From the NCBI RefSeq assembly GCF_003086355.1, contig NZ_CP031733.1, positions 868,001 to 932,000 of the forward strand: DNA of 64,000 nt, written 5' to 3'. Both the position numbers and the translations under genes were made by a program. The notes below the pieces were generated by a model, which was not told the DNA's origin, ran no database searches, and saw only the letters and a list, made by a program, of their open reading frames with translations. Below are positions 20,536-31,289 of the stretch, one piece after another. The DNA is from Streptococcus chenjunshii (GTDB lineage Bacteria; Bacillota; Bacilli; Lactobacillales; Streptococcaceae). How positions within the stretch are numbered: the first letter of the stretch is position 1; every line of letters starts with the position of its first letter.

Positions 20536-22941
20536 ATGTTAGTTAGCTATAAATGGTTGCAGGACCTTGTTGACCTTGATGTGACAGCTTTTGAGCTGGC
20601 AGAGAAAATGTCGGTAACAGGTATTGAAGTAGAGGGAGTTACAAGTCCGGCAGAAGGTCTTAAAAAGATTGTTGTTGGAGAGGTTGTCAGCTGTGAAGCG
20701 GTTCCGGAAACTCATCTTTACCGCTGCCAAGTTGATGTCGGTGAGGAAGAACTGCGGCAAATTGTCTGCGGTGCTCCCAATATCAAAGCAGGAATCAAGG
20801 TCATTGTGGCTCTTCCTGGAGCACGCATCGCTGATAATTATAAGATTAAAAAGGGTAAGATTCGCGGTTTGGAGTCATTAGGCATGATCTGTTCCCTTCA
20901 GGAATTAGGTATCCCGGCTTCTGTCGTTCCTAAGGAATATGCTGATGGTATCTATTATTTACCGGAAGAAGCTGTTCCTGGCGGCAGTGTTTTCCCTTAT
21001 TTGGATTTAGATGACCAGATTGTTGAGTTGGCTATCACTCCCAATCGGGCTGATGCTTTGTCTATGCGCGGTGTTGCCTATGAAACGGCAGCCATTTATG
21101 ATAAAGAAGTGCATTTTCCTTCAAAAATACTGTCTGAAACGCAAAAGAGAACAGAAGAGGTGGTTGCAGTTTCTGTTGCCTCTGATAAGGTTTTAACGTA
21201 TAAGGCACGGGTAGTTGAAAATGTAACGGTTGCTCCCAGTCCGCAGTGGCTGCAGAATCTGCTGATGAATGCTGGTATCCGCCCTATCAATAATATTGTT
21301 GATATTACTAACTATATTCTGCTTTATTTTGGTCAGCCTATGCACGCTTTCGATATAGATAAATTGGGCAGTAAAGACATTGTTGCGCGTGATGCTCATG
21401 CTGGGGAGTCATTGATCACCTTGGATGGACAGGAGCGCAGCCTGATTTCTGATGATGTTGTTATTGCAGCTGGCGATCGTCCGGTTGCTCTTGGCGGTGT
21501 TATGGGTGGAATGGATACCGAAATTGACAGTCAGTCATGCAATGTTCTTCTGGAGGCAGCTGTTTTTGATGCAGGAGCTGTCCGAAGAACAAGCAGCCGG
21601 CTGAATCTGCGTTCGGAATCTTCTGCTCGTTTTGAAAAAGGAATTAACTATGCTACTGTCGGGGAAGCTCTTGATTTTGCAGCCGCTATGATAGCGGAAA
21701 TAGCAGGCGGTACGGTGCTGTCCGGCCGTGCAGAAGCTGGTTCTGTTCCGACAGATGCTGTTGATGTTTCAAGCAGCCTTGATTATGTCAATGTCCGTTT
21801 AGGGACAGAGCTAAGTTATGCTGATGTCCTATCTATTTTTGCCAAACTTGGTTTTGCAGTAAGCGGTGATGCTGAGGAATTTACTGTAGCGGTACCGAGA
21901 CGGCGCTGGGATATTAGAATTCAAGCTGACTTAGTAGAAGAGATTGCCCGGATTTACGGTTATGACAAACTGCCGACAAGTCTGCCGGAAACAGCTGGGA
22001 CAGTTGGGGAGTTGACGAAAGCGCAGAAACTGCGCCGGAAGATAAGAAATATTGCTGAAGGGTCTGGCTTATCAGAAATTATTTCTTATGCTCTGACAAA
22101 ACCGGATAAAGCTGTTGAATTCACTGTTCAGCCCAGCCGGCTGACAGAGCTGATGTGGCCGATGAGCATGGAACGTTCTGCTTTGCGGCAAAATATGATT
22201 GCAGGTATGCTGGATACAGTGGCTTATAATGCAGCCCGAAAAAATACCGATATAGCCATCTATGAAATCGGTAAAATTTTTGAACAAAAAGGCAGTCCGA
22301 AAGAAGGACTGCCAGAAGAGAGGGACAGTTTTGCTGTAGCTATTTCTGGTTTGATAGCGCCAAAAGATTTTCAAACTCAAGCATTTCCGGTCGACTTCTT
22401 TTACATGAAAGGCATTATCGAAACGCTGGCTGCTAAGCTGGATCTCAGTTTTGATTTTGTTGCTTACAAAGAACTGAGCAGCATGCACCCCGGACGCACA
22501 GCCTTGATTTTGCTGAATGGGGAGACTATCGGGTACTTAGGGCAGGTGCACCCTCGTACAGCAAAACGCTATGACATTCCTGAGACTTATGTCGCTGAAT
22601 TAGACTTAAGTGCTGTTGAAGCTGCAGTTCAGCCAGCTAAAGTCTTTCAAGATATTGTCAAATTCCCGAGCGTTTCAAGGGACATTGCTCTGTTGCTGGA
22701 TAAAACTGTCAGCCATCAGGAAGTCCTTGAAGCGATTCAGGCGGCTAAGGTTAAATATCTGTCTGCAGTGAGACTGTTTGATGTTTATGAGGGCGCTCAC
22801 ATTGAAAGTGGCAAAAAATCTATGGCCTACAGTCTGAGTTTCCAAAATCCGGCTGCTAATTTGACAGATGATGAAGTGGCCAAATATATGGAAAAAATTA
22901 CAGAGGCTCTTATTAAAGCTACCGGAGCAGAAATTCGCTGA
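20536..22941 (+). CDS. pheT: Phenylalanyl-tRNA synthetase subunit beta
   Basis: The 801-residue beta subunit handles tRNA binding and editing. It contains the N-terminal OB-fold tRNA-binding domain (about 39-150, with VVGEV...QIVCGAPN), B3/B4 editing domain (about 210-375, including [22 protein letters not shown]), B5 domain (about 400-475), the inactive class II core (about 490-690) and the C-terminal ferredoxin-like anticodon domain (about 708-800). It follows the GNAT gene by 19 bases. Confidence 0.97.
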   Translation: MLVSYKWLQDLVDLDVTAFELAEKMSVTGIEVEGVTSPAEGLKKIVVGEVVSCEAVPETHLYRCQVDVGEEELRQIVCGAPNIKAGIKVIVALPGARIADNYKIKKGKIRGLESLGMICSLQELGIPASVVPKEYADGIYYLPEEAVPGGSVFPYLDLDDQIVELAITPNRADALSMRGVAYETAAIYDKEVHFPSKILSETQKRTEEVVAVSVASDKVLTYKARVVENVTVAPSPQWLQNLLMNAGIRPINNIVDITNYILLYFGQPMHAFDIDKLGSKDIVARDAHAGESLITLDGQERSLISDDVVIAAGDRPVALGGVMGGMDTEIDSQSCNVLLEAAVFDAGAVRRTSSRLNLRSESSARFEKGINYATVGEALDFAAAMIAEIAGGTVLSGRAEAGSVPTDAVDVSSSLDYVNVRLGTELSYADVLSIFAKLGFAVSGDAEEFTVAVPRRRWDIRIQADLVEEIARIYGYDKLPTSLPETAGTVGELTKAQKLRRKIRNIAEGSGLSEIISYALTKPDKAVEFTVQPSRLTELMWPMSMERSALRQNMIAGMLDTVAYNAARKNTDIAIYEIGKIFEQKGSPKEGLPEERDSFAVAISGLIAPKDFQTQAFPVDFFYMKGIIETLAAKLDLSFDFVAYKELSSMHPGRTALILLNGETIGYLGQVHPRTAKRYDIPETYVAELDLSAVEAAVQPAKVFQDIVKFPSVSRDIALLLDKTVSHQEVLEAIQAAKVKYLSAVRLFDVYEGAHIESGKKSMAYSLSFQNPAANLTDDEVAKYMEKITEALIKATGAEIR

Positions 22942-23627
22942 GGCGGATTCAATTGCAGAAACGGTCAGCATCTGTTGTTTTGAATGCAGGAATACACAGC
23001 CCTGATAAATGTAAATATCGGCAGCTTCGTTTTTCGCATATGTGCAGAAGCTGAAAAGCAAAATTGAAAAGACAGCAATTGAAGTGTGCTGTGTTAGAAT
23101 AATAGATGAGAATGTAATTAAAAAGCACTCTGATTTGATATATTCCCCCTGTGAGTGGATAGTGAAAAAGACAAAAATTCACTGGAAACTATAGAGGGAA
23201 TATTTTTATGCCCAAAAGAAGCCAAAATCTATTGAAGACAATGGTTCAATGGTATCTCAATCAGGCCTCATCCTTAAGTCAACTCTTAACAGAATGCAGG
23301 GTCTCAAATATTTACGGATAATGAAAATACCAAAATCTGTCTTGGAATTGTTAAAAAATACCACTGTTTCTGAGATGAGAAAGGCTTAACTGGATTCACA
23401 CTATTATTGTTCAAAGGAGGTTGGCGCCTCGGCATTGCTTTCAAAAGGCTGAATAAAACATTTGTTAAAGCCCTTCGTTCTGTGCTGTAGACAGGGCGAA
23501 GATCTTTTAGTCGTGTGTGAATCTGTCTATGCATTTTGCAGCTTGTCATCTATTGCCGGTCAATGTCTAAGAATAGATTGACAATATTTAATTGAACAGT
23601 AAAATCAAAGCACTTGAACAGTCTTTT
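22942..23627. other. Gene-poor stretch with degenerate sequence
   Basis: No intact gene is supported here. An inverted repeat, ATATTCCCCCT at 23139 and AGAGGGAATAT near 23193, precedes a short frame beginning MPKRSQNLLKTMVQWYLNQ at 23208 that stops after about 37 codons. This could be a worn transposase start, but I cannot name it. A hairpin, CTTCGTTCTGT with ACAGGGCGAAG near 23470-23500, may be a terminator. Confidence 0.4.
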
Positions 23628-23636
23628 TGCTATAAT
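23628..23636 (+). promoter_or_regulatory. Extended -10 promoter upstream of rexB
   Basis: TGCTATAAT lies about 190 bases upstream of the rexB ATG. No good -35 is seen. Confidence 0.55.
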
Positions 23637-23827
23637 AAAAGAACAGAAGAAGCCTTTGAATATCATTTGAGCAACAAGGATTTCTCTTTCATTAAACTGT
23701 TATCATCATTAAGGTTTACCCTTTTTTTAGGTTTTTAATCAGTAAAAGATATCCTTTCGACTGTAAATGTGCCATTCAGTTAAAGAGCATATTTAATTTT
23801 GAAAGCAAAAAAGAATTAAGGAGTGTT

Positions 23828-26800
23828 ATGCAGCTACTTTATACAGATATTCAGTATAATATAACCGATATTTTGGCTCAGAAAGCCTATGCTTTTTCTA
23901 GAAAAGGGAAGCGTGTTTTTTATATTGCCCCCAGTTCTCTGTCTTTTGAGAAGGAACGGGCTGTTTTAGCGACTTTGCCTGAACAGGCTTCTTTTGCAAT
24001 TACGGTTACCCGTTTTGTGCAGATGGCCCGTTATTTTGTCCTGAATGATTACAACCCTGCACAGACGCTGGATGACATAGGTTTATCCATGCTGTTTTAC
24101 CGAGCTTTGTCTGCTTTTTCACCGAAGGATTTAAAGGTTTACGGGGGATTGCGGCAGGATCCCAGTTTTATTCGGCAGTTAGTGGATCTGTATAAGGAAC
24201 TGAAAACAGCTAATCTTACAGTTTTAGACTTGGAGGGCTTAGATTCACCGGAAAAGCAGGACGATTTAGTGCAAATCTTTACAGCGGTTGAAGATCTTCT
24301 GCGTCTTGGAGGCTATGATAATCAGAGTCAGCTGGCTTATTTTGCTCAAAAAGTCGCTTCCGGAGTAATAGATGGCAGTCTGCAGAATGTAGTGCTGATT
24401 ATTGATGGTTTTACGCGTTTTTCTGCAGAAGAAGAACATTTGATTGAGCTCTTGCACGGTAAGTGCGCCGATATTGTCATTGGAACTTATATCAGTCAGA
24501 AAGCCTATAAAGCAAGCTTTGTATCTGGCAATGTCTATGAGGCCAGCCTCACTTTTTTCAGAGCTTTAGCAGAGAAGTTTCAAACAAAGCCCATTTATAC
24601 AGAGGGGCCTGTTAAAGGGTTGGAAAGTCTGGCCCACCTTTCAAAAATTTTTGAAGCCAGACATGATTTTACAGAAAATACCCTTCCCGTTTTAAATGAC
24701 GGTCAGCAGCCTATCAGTATTTGGCAAGCTATTAACCAAAAAGAAGAAATTGAACATTTAGCCAGAGCTATTCGCCGAAAATTAGCTGAAGGCTACCGTT
24801 ATAAAGATATTTCTGTCCTTCTGGGAGATGCAGAAGCTTATGAACTGCAGCTGGGAAAAATTTTTGATAAGTATGATATTCCTTATTATTTTGGCAAGGC
24901 GGAGTCCATGAGCAGCCATCCGCTTGTGCGGTTTATCGAAGCGCTCGAGCGTCTTAAGCGTTATAACTGGCGGACAGAAGACATGATTAATCTCCTTCAG
25001 TCTGGGCTTTTCGGCACCGTCAGCCAGCAAAAAATGGATAAATTCATCCAGTATCTGTTTTATGCTGATATTAAAGGACAGACCAAATTCACAAGAGATT
25101 TCACCAGCAACGTCCAGCAGAAATATGATTTACCGGCTTTAAACGCGACTCGCCAACAGCTCATCTCTCCTCTGCAGACCTTTTTTAAAAGTCAAAAACA
25201 GCTGGGACGTTCTCTGCTGCAAAAATTTCTGCTTTTGCTCAATGATGTTCATCTTACTGATCGCTTAAGGAGATTAACAGCAGATTTACCGGAAGCGGAA
25301 GCTGAGCAGCATGAACAGGTTTGGCAGACCTTTACTGCTATTTTAGAACAGTTTCAGACTATTTTTGGTCAGGAAAAGATGAGCTTAGCCGAATTTTTGA
25401 GTCTATTGAAAAACGGTATATTAGCGGCAGAATACCGTTTGGTTCCTGCGACACTAGATGTTGTCCATGTTAAGGCCTATGATTTGATTGAACCGCACAG
25501 CAATACCTTTGTTTTTGCTTTAGGTATGACACGGACACATTTCCCCAAGGCATCCCGGAGCAGCAGTCTTATTTCCGATGAAGAAAGAGAAAGAGTCAAT
25601 GCATCCGTACCGTCTGACCGGCACTTTATGATTATCGGGCAGGAAAATATCAAGAAAAATCATTTTCTTGCTCTATCGCTCTTTAATGCGGCACATCAGG
25701 AACTGGTGCTCAGTCTGCCGCAGATTTTAAATGAAAATACAGATGACTTATCGCCTTATTTGCTTGAATTAGCGGAAATGGGGGTTCCGGTTTTGGAAAA
25801 GGGGCCGGTCGGTCAGTCAGCCACCCCAGCGGATATCGGCAATTATAAAAGGTTGCTGTCCAGCCTGCTTGGTTTCGATAATATTCTGGTAAAGCAGGAC
25901 CTTCTTGAAAAAACACCTTCGTTTTGGTCAAGAGCAGCTGCTTATTTACAGGAAAAGGTGGTTCAAAATGATTTAACACTTCCAAAACCGGTGCATCATT
26001 TGACCACTAAACCAGTTGCAGCGGAAGTGATGCAATTGCGTTTTCCTGAAAACCAGCCGCTTAATTTGTCTGCCTCTGCATTAACTGTTTTTTACAATAA
26101 TCAGTACAAATATTTTTTACAGTATGTTTTAGGGCTGCAGGAACAGGACAGTATCCGTCCTGATGTACGTTACCATGGAACCTATCTGCATAAGGTATTT
26201 GAGTTACTGATGCAGGATAGTTCAAACCGTTCCTTTGACCAGAAGTTAGAGCGGGCACTCAGGGCTGTCAATCAGGATCAGCGCTTTCGGCAGATTTATG
26301 AGGAGAATGCAGAGAGCCGTTATATTCTGACTGTATTGGAAGATATTGCCAGAAGTACGGCGACCGTTTTAGAGCAGGGCAGCCAGTTAAGGGTTCAAAG
26401 TGAGGAGCAGAATTTTGCACTTATGCTGGACAGGCAGGTTGCTGTTCAGGGAATTATTGACAGGATCGACGCTTTGGCAGACGGAAGTCTCGGTATTGTT
26501 GATTATAAATCCAGTAAAAATACTTTTGATATCGGCCGATTCTATAATGGTTTAAGTCCGCAGCTGGTCACTTATTTGGCTGCTTTATACGGAGATAAAC
26601 AGCTATCAGCAGGTCAGTCTGTTTTTGGTGCTATGTATCTGCAGATGCAGGAACCACAAATCGATTTGAATAAGGTGAAAAACAGAGGCGCCATTGTCAG
26701 CGATCTCCATAAAGAACTGACCTATAAAGGACTGTTTTTAGAGAATGAAAGCGATAAACTGCCTAAAAATCTTTACCATCTGCACCAATCTCTTTACAGT

Positions 26801-27076
26801 CAGGCGGAACTGGAACTTTTGCTTCGTTACAATAAGCAGCTGTATCTTCAGGCTGCCTCACACATCCGGAAAGGGAAATTTCTCATTAATCCTTACAGTG
26901 AGGATGGCCGCTCAGTTCAGGGGGATCAGCTTAAAGCTATCACACGTTTTAGCGCCGATCAGGATTTCGGCTACGCCCGGCGTCTGCTGAAACTGCCGCA
27001 AAAGGAAAAACGCCAAGGCTTCTTGAAACTTATGCGGGAAGGACTGACTGAGATGGAGACAGATGTGCCTCATTGA
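23828..27076 (+). CDS. rexB: ATP-dependent exonuclease subunit RexB
   Basis: RexB is the second subunit of the RexAB (AddAB-type) helicase-nuclease that resects double-strand breaks for RecA. The 1082-residue length fits. The C-terminal nuclease domain has GIIDRIDALADGSLGIVDYKSS (about 875-896), with the metal-binding Asp and DYK residues. The N-terminus lacks a usable Walker A loop, as expected for streptococcal RexB compared with Bacillus AddB. GGAG precedes ATG. rexA follows in the same direction, but 437 bases of repeats lie between. Confidence 0.95.
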   Translation: MQLLYTDIQYNITDILAQKAYAFSRKGKRVFYIAPSSLSFEKERAVLATLPEQASFAITVTRFVQMARYFVLNDYNPAQTLDDIGLSMLFYRALSAFSPKDLKVYGGLRQDPSFIRQLVDLYKELKTANLTVLDLEGLDSPEKQDDLVQIFTAVEDLLRLGGYDNQSQLAYFAQKVASGVIDGSLQNVVLIIDGFTRFSAEEEHLIELLHGKCADIVIGTYISQKAYKASFVSGNVYEASLTFFRALAEKFQTKPIYTEGPVKGLESLAHLSKIFEARHDFTENTLPVLNDGQQPISIWQAINQKEEIEHLARAIRRKLAEGYRYKDISVLLGDAEAYELQLGKIFDKYDIPYYFGKAESMSSHPLVRFIEALERLKRYNWRTEDMINLLQSGLFGTVSQQKMDKFIQYLFYADIKGQTKFTRDFTSNVQQKYDLPALNATRQQLISPLQTFFKSQKQLGRSLLQKFLLLLNDVHLTDRLRRLTADLPEAEAEQHEQVWQTFTAILEQFQTIFGQEKMSLAEFLSLLKNGILAAEYRLVPATLDVVHVKAYDLIEPHSNTFVFALGMTRTHFPKASRSSSLISDEERERVNASVPSDRHFMIIGQENIKKNHFLALSLFNAAHQELVLSLPQILNENTDDLSPYLLELAEMGVPVLEKGPVGQSATPADIGNYKRLLSSLLGFDNILVKQDLLEKTPSFWSRAAAYLQEKVVQNDLTLPKPVHHLTTKPVAAEVMQLRFPENQPLNLSASALTVFYNNQYKYFLQYVLGLQEQDSIRPDVRYHGTYLHKVFELLMQDSSNRSFDQKLERALRAVNQDQRFRQIYEENAESRYILTVLEDIARSTATVLEQGSQLRVQSEEQNFALMLDRQVAVQGIIDRIDALADGSLGIVDYKSSKNTFDIGRFYNGLSPQLVTYLAALYGDKQLSAGQSVFGAMYLQMQEPQIDLNKVKNRGAIVSDLHKELTYKGLFLENESDKLPKNLYHLHQSLYSQAELELLLRYNKQLYLQAASHIRKGKFLINPYSEDGRSVQGDQLKAITRFSADQDFGYARRLLKLPQKEKRQGFLKLMREGLTEMETDVPH

Positions 27077-27176
27077 TTTAATGACTAAGAAGCCGAAAAA
27101 CTATTTTGTCCATCTGAACGATTCAGATATTTGAACAGTCAAGCTTCCCCTTACTCTGAAGGGGAAGAAAACCAAT

Positions 27177-27379
27177 CGAACACGGCCTAAGAGCTGTGCA
27201 AAAAAGACAGCTAAGTTTAGAATTGATTTTAAGTTAACTAGCCGTAGACGTCTGAAAGCTTTGTCGCCTAACAGTCGACCGCAGCTTTCTAGTCGTCTTG
27301 GCAGAGGTGCGTCTGCGAAATCGAAGATTTCGGACTTACCGTCATTTTTGCTTTGCTCTTTTCACGGCCTTTGTATCTT
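27177..27379 (+). repeat. Hairpin repeat, subtype D
   Basis: Left end CGAACACGGCCTAA, right end TTCACGGCCTTTGTATCTT. Arms GAGC/GCTC and GCAAAAA/TTTTTGC pair. The long D core contains GCCGTAGACGTCTGAA and AAATCGAAGATTTCGGACTT. It is the first of two copies between rexB and rexA. Confidence 0.9.
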
Positions 27380-27387
27380 GTTGGAAT

Positions 27388-27497
27388 CGAACACGGCCTA
27401 AACACTGTGTAAAAAAGATAGCCCTCCCTTGAGTCTTTAGTGACTCGGCGGTCAGGCTCCTATTTTTACTTTGCGTTCTTAACGGCCTTTGTATCTT
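27388..27497 (+). repeat. Hairpin repeat, subtype C, before rexA
   Basis: Left end CGAACACGGCCTAA, right end AACGGCCTTTGTATCTT. The inner arm is GTAAAAA paired with TTTTTAC, where other C copies have GAGAAAA/TTTTCTC: a compensatory double change. It ends 16 bases before the rexA ATG, with AGGGG between. Confidence 0.92.
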
Positions 27498-27513
27498 GTA
27501 GTAGGGGTGAAAG

Positions 27514-30500
27514 ATGTCCTTTAAGTCATTTTTAACAGAGAAGGAAATTAAAGAACTGCAGCTCAAGGAAGCGGGTTCTCAGCAAAAGCAGAAGCGCACA
27601 GCTGAGCAGATAGAGGCTATTTATACGCAAGGGAATAATATTTTGGTCTCTGCCTCTGCGGGGTCCGGCAAAACATTTGTTATGGTGGAGCGGATTGTCA
27701 ATCAGATTCTATGCGGGATAGGGATTGACCGTCTGTTTATTTCAACATTTACAGTTAAAGCTGCCGGCGAACTCAAAGAACGTTTGGAAAAGAAGCTGAG
27801 GGAAGCTCTTCAGGAAACATCTGATAAAGAGCTCAAACAGCATCTGAGCGAGCAGCTTTCAGGCCTTGCATCTGCTGATATCGGGACTATGGATGCTTTT
27901 TCTCAGCAGCTCCTTAACCGCTACGGCTACATTCTTGGAATTGCGCCTAATTACCGTATCATACAGGATAAAAGCGAGCAGGATATTCTCAAAGATGACG
28001 TTTTTAGCGATTTGTTCAGGGACTACAGTCAAGGTCCGCAGGCTGTGCTTTTTCATAAGCTGGTAAAAAATTTTACCAGTCACCGCAAAGACTTGAAAGC
28101 TTTTAAGCAGGTTGTTTACCATATTCATACTTTCAGTCAGTCAACCAGCAATCCTCACAAGTGGCTGCAGGAAATTTTTTTAAAGGGAGCTCAAACCTAT
28201 ACCAGCGTTGCAGCGATTCCTCAGCAAGTTGTCAGCGATTTGCTTTCAGCCATGCAGGATACTGCAGACAGCCTGAAGGATTTAACCGAATTAGAAGACT
28301 ATAAGCAGCATACGGCCAAGGGGAAACTGACGGCCAGCTATCAAAAACATCTCCATATTATTGATAAGCTGTTGGATCGGGCTCTGCATTTTAACGAATA
28401 TGGCGGCAGAGAAAATCTGCTTGGGTTTGTAGATGGGGTTGCCGAGCTTCTTCCTGCAGGGGATGCCGTCACTGTTGCCGGTAAAAAGTATCCTGTTTTC
28501 AAGGATTTACATAGCCGCTTGAGCGGCTTTCGGCACTTGGAAACTATTTTTAGCTATCAGTCTGAGAGCCTGCCCTTGCTGAAAGTTTTGCAGTCTTTTG
28601 TTTTGGATTTTTCCGAACAGTATCTGCAGGCTAAAATTCAGGAAAATGTTTTTGAATTTACGGATATTGCACACCTTGCGATTGCTATTTTAGAAGAAAA
28701 CGCGGCTATCCGCAAAAGCTATCAGGATAAATATTATGAAGTCATGGTAGATGAATATCAGGATACCAACCATATGCAGGAACGGCTGCTGGAGCTGTTG
28801 TCCAATGGCCGCAACCGTTTTATGGTGGGAGATATTAAGCAGTCTATTTACCGTTTCAGGCAGGCAGACCCTCAGATTTTTAATCAAAAATTTAAAGATT
28901 TTCAAGCACATCCGGAGGCTGGCCGTCTGATTGTGCTGAAGGAAAACTTCCGCAGCCATACAGATGTTTTATCAGCTGTCAACAGTCTTTTCACTCACCT
29001 GATGGATGAGCAGGTCGGTGAGATTCTTTATGATGAAAACCATAGGCTAGTTGCCGGCAGTGCAGCACAAAAAACAGCTCGCCCGCAAAATGAAACCGAG
29101 TTTTTGCTTTACGATACTGACAGCCAGACTCAGGCAGATAAAGAGCAGTCAGAAGATCGGCTGGCTCCCGGCGAAATCAAGCTGGTTGCGCAGGAAATTA
29201 TCCGACTGCACAAGGAGGAAGCAGTTGATTTTTCTGATATAACACTGCTGGTTGCTGCCCGAACACGCAATGATGATATCGTGCAGACTTTTAATCAGTA
29301 CGGGATTCCTTTAGTCGCTGACGGTGGGGAGCAAAATTACCTTAAGTCCGTTGAAGTTATGGTTATGCTTGATACACTGCGCAGTATTGATAATCCGCTT
29401 AATGATTATGCTTTGGTCGCTCTTTTGCGTTCGCCGATGTTCGCTTTTGATGAAGATGAGCTGGCTCGTCTGTCTCTGCAGATAAGTAGGGCAGGCAGAC
29501 AGCAGAATTTCTATGAAAAAATCGAAAATGTTTCTGAAAAACGCGGTCTGCACATGGAGCTGATCAGTTCTGAACTGCAGATGAAGACTGAAGCCTTTCT
29601 TAAAATTTTTCTCAGCTGGCGGGATTTTGCCAGATTGCACCTGCTCTACGACTTAATTTGGACAATTTATAATGACTGTTTTTACTATGATTATGTTGCC
29701 GCTTTACCTCAAGGGAAGCAGGCACAGGCTAATTTATATGCTTTAGCCCTGCGTGCAGATCAATTTGAAAAGAACGGTTTTAAGGGCTTATCACGTTTTA
29801 TCAGTATGATTGATAAAATTTTGGAGACGGAAAACGATCTAGCAGCTGTTGAAATAGCGGCTCCTAAGCAGGCTGTCAGCCTAATGACTATTCATAAGAG
29901 TAAGGGGCTGGAATTTAAATATGTTTTTCTGCTCAACATGGATAAAAAATTCAGCCTGACTGATTTTCATGCTCCGGTTATACTCAGCCGGCAAAAGGGA
30001 ATTGGTATCAAGTATGTCGCCGATATGAAGGAAGAGTTAAAAGAAGATTCTTTGCCTGCTGTCAGAGTACGTATGGATACCTTGCCTTATCAGCTTAATC
30101 AGAGAGAGCTGAAGCTGGCAACACTGTCAGAACAAATGCGTCTGCTTTATGTTGCGATGACACGGGCAGAGCGGAAACTCTATTTGGTCGGCAAAGGCAG
30201 TCAGGAAAAATTAGGGGCACTTTCTGCAGCTGGCAGGACTGAAGGCAGTCTGCTGTCTGTTGCCGAGCGTGAGCAGGCCAAGAGTTTTCAAGACTGGGTT
30301 CTTGCGGTTCAGACTGCTTACAGTCAGGAAAATCTGCATATTAAAATGCGCTTTGTGACAGATGAAGAGCTGACAGAGGAACATATTGGCACTCTAAACC
30401 AGCAACCTTCAGACCTATTTTTTGAAGTCAGAGATGACAGCAATCGGCTCAAAGAGTTGAAACACGCCTTAACCATGCTGGAAGATGTAGAGCAGCTGAA

Positions 30501-31152
30501 TCAGCAGTATAAGTCTGCCATCACTTTGCCGACAGTCCGTACCCCAAGCCAAATTAAGAAACTGTATGAACCGATTCTGGATAGAGAAGGTGTAGAGATA
30601 ACTGACGGCAAGTATCGGTCGTCACCTCAATTTAAACTGCCTGATTTTTCACGTCGGAAAAAAGCGAGTGCCGCTTTGATTGGCTCTGCTGTTCATGAAC
30701 TTTTGCAGCGCCTGCCGCTGTCCGAAACAATTAGTTTAGCTGATATCACTGATTCTCTGGCTGAGCTGAATGCTGAACAGGTCGTTAAGGACAGCATTCA
30801 GGTTGATAAAATTTTGGCCTTCTTTGAGCAGACAGCGCTTGGCCAGCTCATCCGGCAAAATGTCCGCAGAGTACATCGAGAAGCTCCTTTTGCAATGCTG
30901 AGAGAAGATCCGGCCAGCAAGGAAAATTTTGTTGTTCGAGGGATTATTGACGGTTACATTCTTTTTTCGGACCGTCTTGTCTTATTTGACTATAAAACAG
31001 ACCGCTTCACCGATCCGCAGACTATTAAGGAGCGCTATCAAGGACAGATGGCTCTCTACGCCGAGGCTTTAAGAAGATCTTACAGAATTGACAATATCGA
31101 AAAATATTTGATTTTGCTGGGCGGTGAATCTTTAGAAGTTGTTGAAGTCTAA
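27514..31152 (+). CDS. rexA: ATP-dependent helicase/nuclease subunit RexA
   Basis: RexA is the UvrD-type helicase plus nuclease subunit of RexAB. The 1212-residue protein has Walker A SASAGSGKTF near residue 47, the Walker B region VMVDEYQDTNH near 410, helicase motif VI LLYVAMTRAERKLYL near 880, and a C-terminal nuclease domain with GIIDGYILFSDRLVLFDYKTD (about 1147-1167). The start is ATG 27514 behind AGGGG. The whole leader between the repeat and start codon is 16 bases, so the repeat forms most of the 5' region if transcription comes through from rexB. Confidence 0.96.
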   Translation: MSFKSFLTEKEIKELQLKEAGSQQKQKRTAEQIEAIYTQGNNILVSASAGSGKTFVMVERIVNQILCGIGIDRLFISTFTVKAAGELKERLEKKLREALQETSDKELKQHLSEQLSGLASADIGTMDAFSQQLLNRYGYILGIAPNYRIIQDKSEQDILKDDVFSDLFRDYSQGPQAVLFHKLVKNFTSHRKDLKAFKQVVYHIHTFSQSTSNPHKWLQEIFLKGAQTYTSVAAIPQQVVSDLLSAMQDTADSLKDLTELEDYKQHTAKGKLTASYQKHLHIIDKLLDRALHFNEYGGRENLLGFVDGVAELLPAGDAVTVAGKKYPVFKDLHSRLSGFRHLETIFSYQSESLPLLKVLQSFVLDFSEQYLQAKIQENVFEFTDIAHLAIAILEENAAIRKSYQDKYYEVMVDEYQDTNHMQERLLELLSNGRNRFMVGDIKQSIYRFRQADPQIFNQKFKDFQAHPEAGRLIVLKENFRSHTDVLSAVNSLFTHLMDEQVGEILYDENHRLVAGSAAQKTARPQNETEFLLYDTDSQTQADKEQSEDRLAPGEIKLVAQEIIRLHKEEAVDFSDITLLVAARTRNDDIVQTFNQYGIPLVADGGEQNYLKSVEVMVMLDTLRSIDNPLNDYALVALLRSPMFAFDEDELARLSLQISRAGRQQNFYEKIENVSEKRGLHMELISSELQMKTEAFLKIFLSWRDFARLHLLYDLIWTIYNDCFYYDYVAALPQGKQAQANLYALALRADQFEKNGFKGLSRFISMIDKILETENDLAAVEIAAPKQAVSLMTIHKSKGLEFKYVFLLNMDKKFSLTDFHAPVILSRQKGIGIKYVADMKEELKEDSLPAVRVRMDTLPYQLNQRELKLATLSEQMRLLYVAMTRAERKLYLVGKGSQEKLGALSAAGRTEGSLLSVAEREQAKSFQDWVLAVQTAYSQENLHIKMRFVTDEELTEEHIGTLNQQPSDLFFEVRDDSNRLKELKHALTMLEDVEQLNQQYKSAITLPTVRTPSQIKKLYEPILDREGVEITDGKYRSSPQFKLPDFSRRKKASAALIGSAVHELLQRLPLSETISLADITDSLAELNAEQVVKDSIQVDKILAFFEQTALGQLIRQNVRRVHREAPFAMLREDPASKENFVVRGIIDGYILFSDRLVLFDYKTDRFTDPQTIKERYQGQMALYAEALRRSYRIDNIEKYLILLGGESLEVVEV

Positions 31153-31221
31153 TATCCAAATAAAACCATTGTTTAGGATCATCAAACCGTTTTTTGATGC
31201 CTAAGGAAAACCATAAAAAGA

Positions 31222-31245
31222 GCTGCCTAGTTTTATCTAGGCAGC
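31222..31245 (+). terminator. Hairpin after rexA
   Basis: GCTGCCTAG/CTAGGCAGC, a perfect 9 bp stem with a 6-base loop. The T-run after it is weak on the plus strand (AGTCTGTTTG), so termination here is only moderately supported. A second hairpin, ATCAAA/TTTGAT, lies upstream near 31182-31199. Confidence 0.5.
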
Positions 31246-31289
31246 AGTCTGTTTGCTGACTTTAATTTGAAAATTATCGAGGAGAGATA

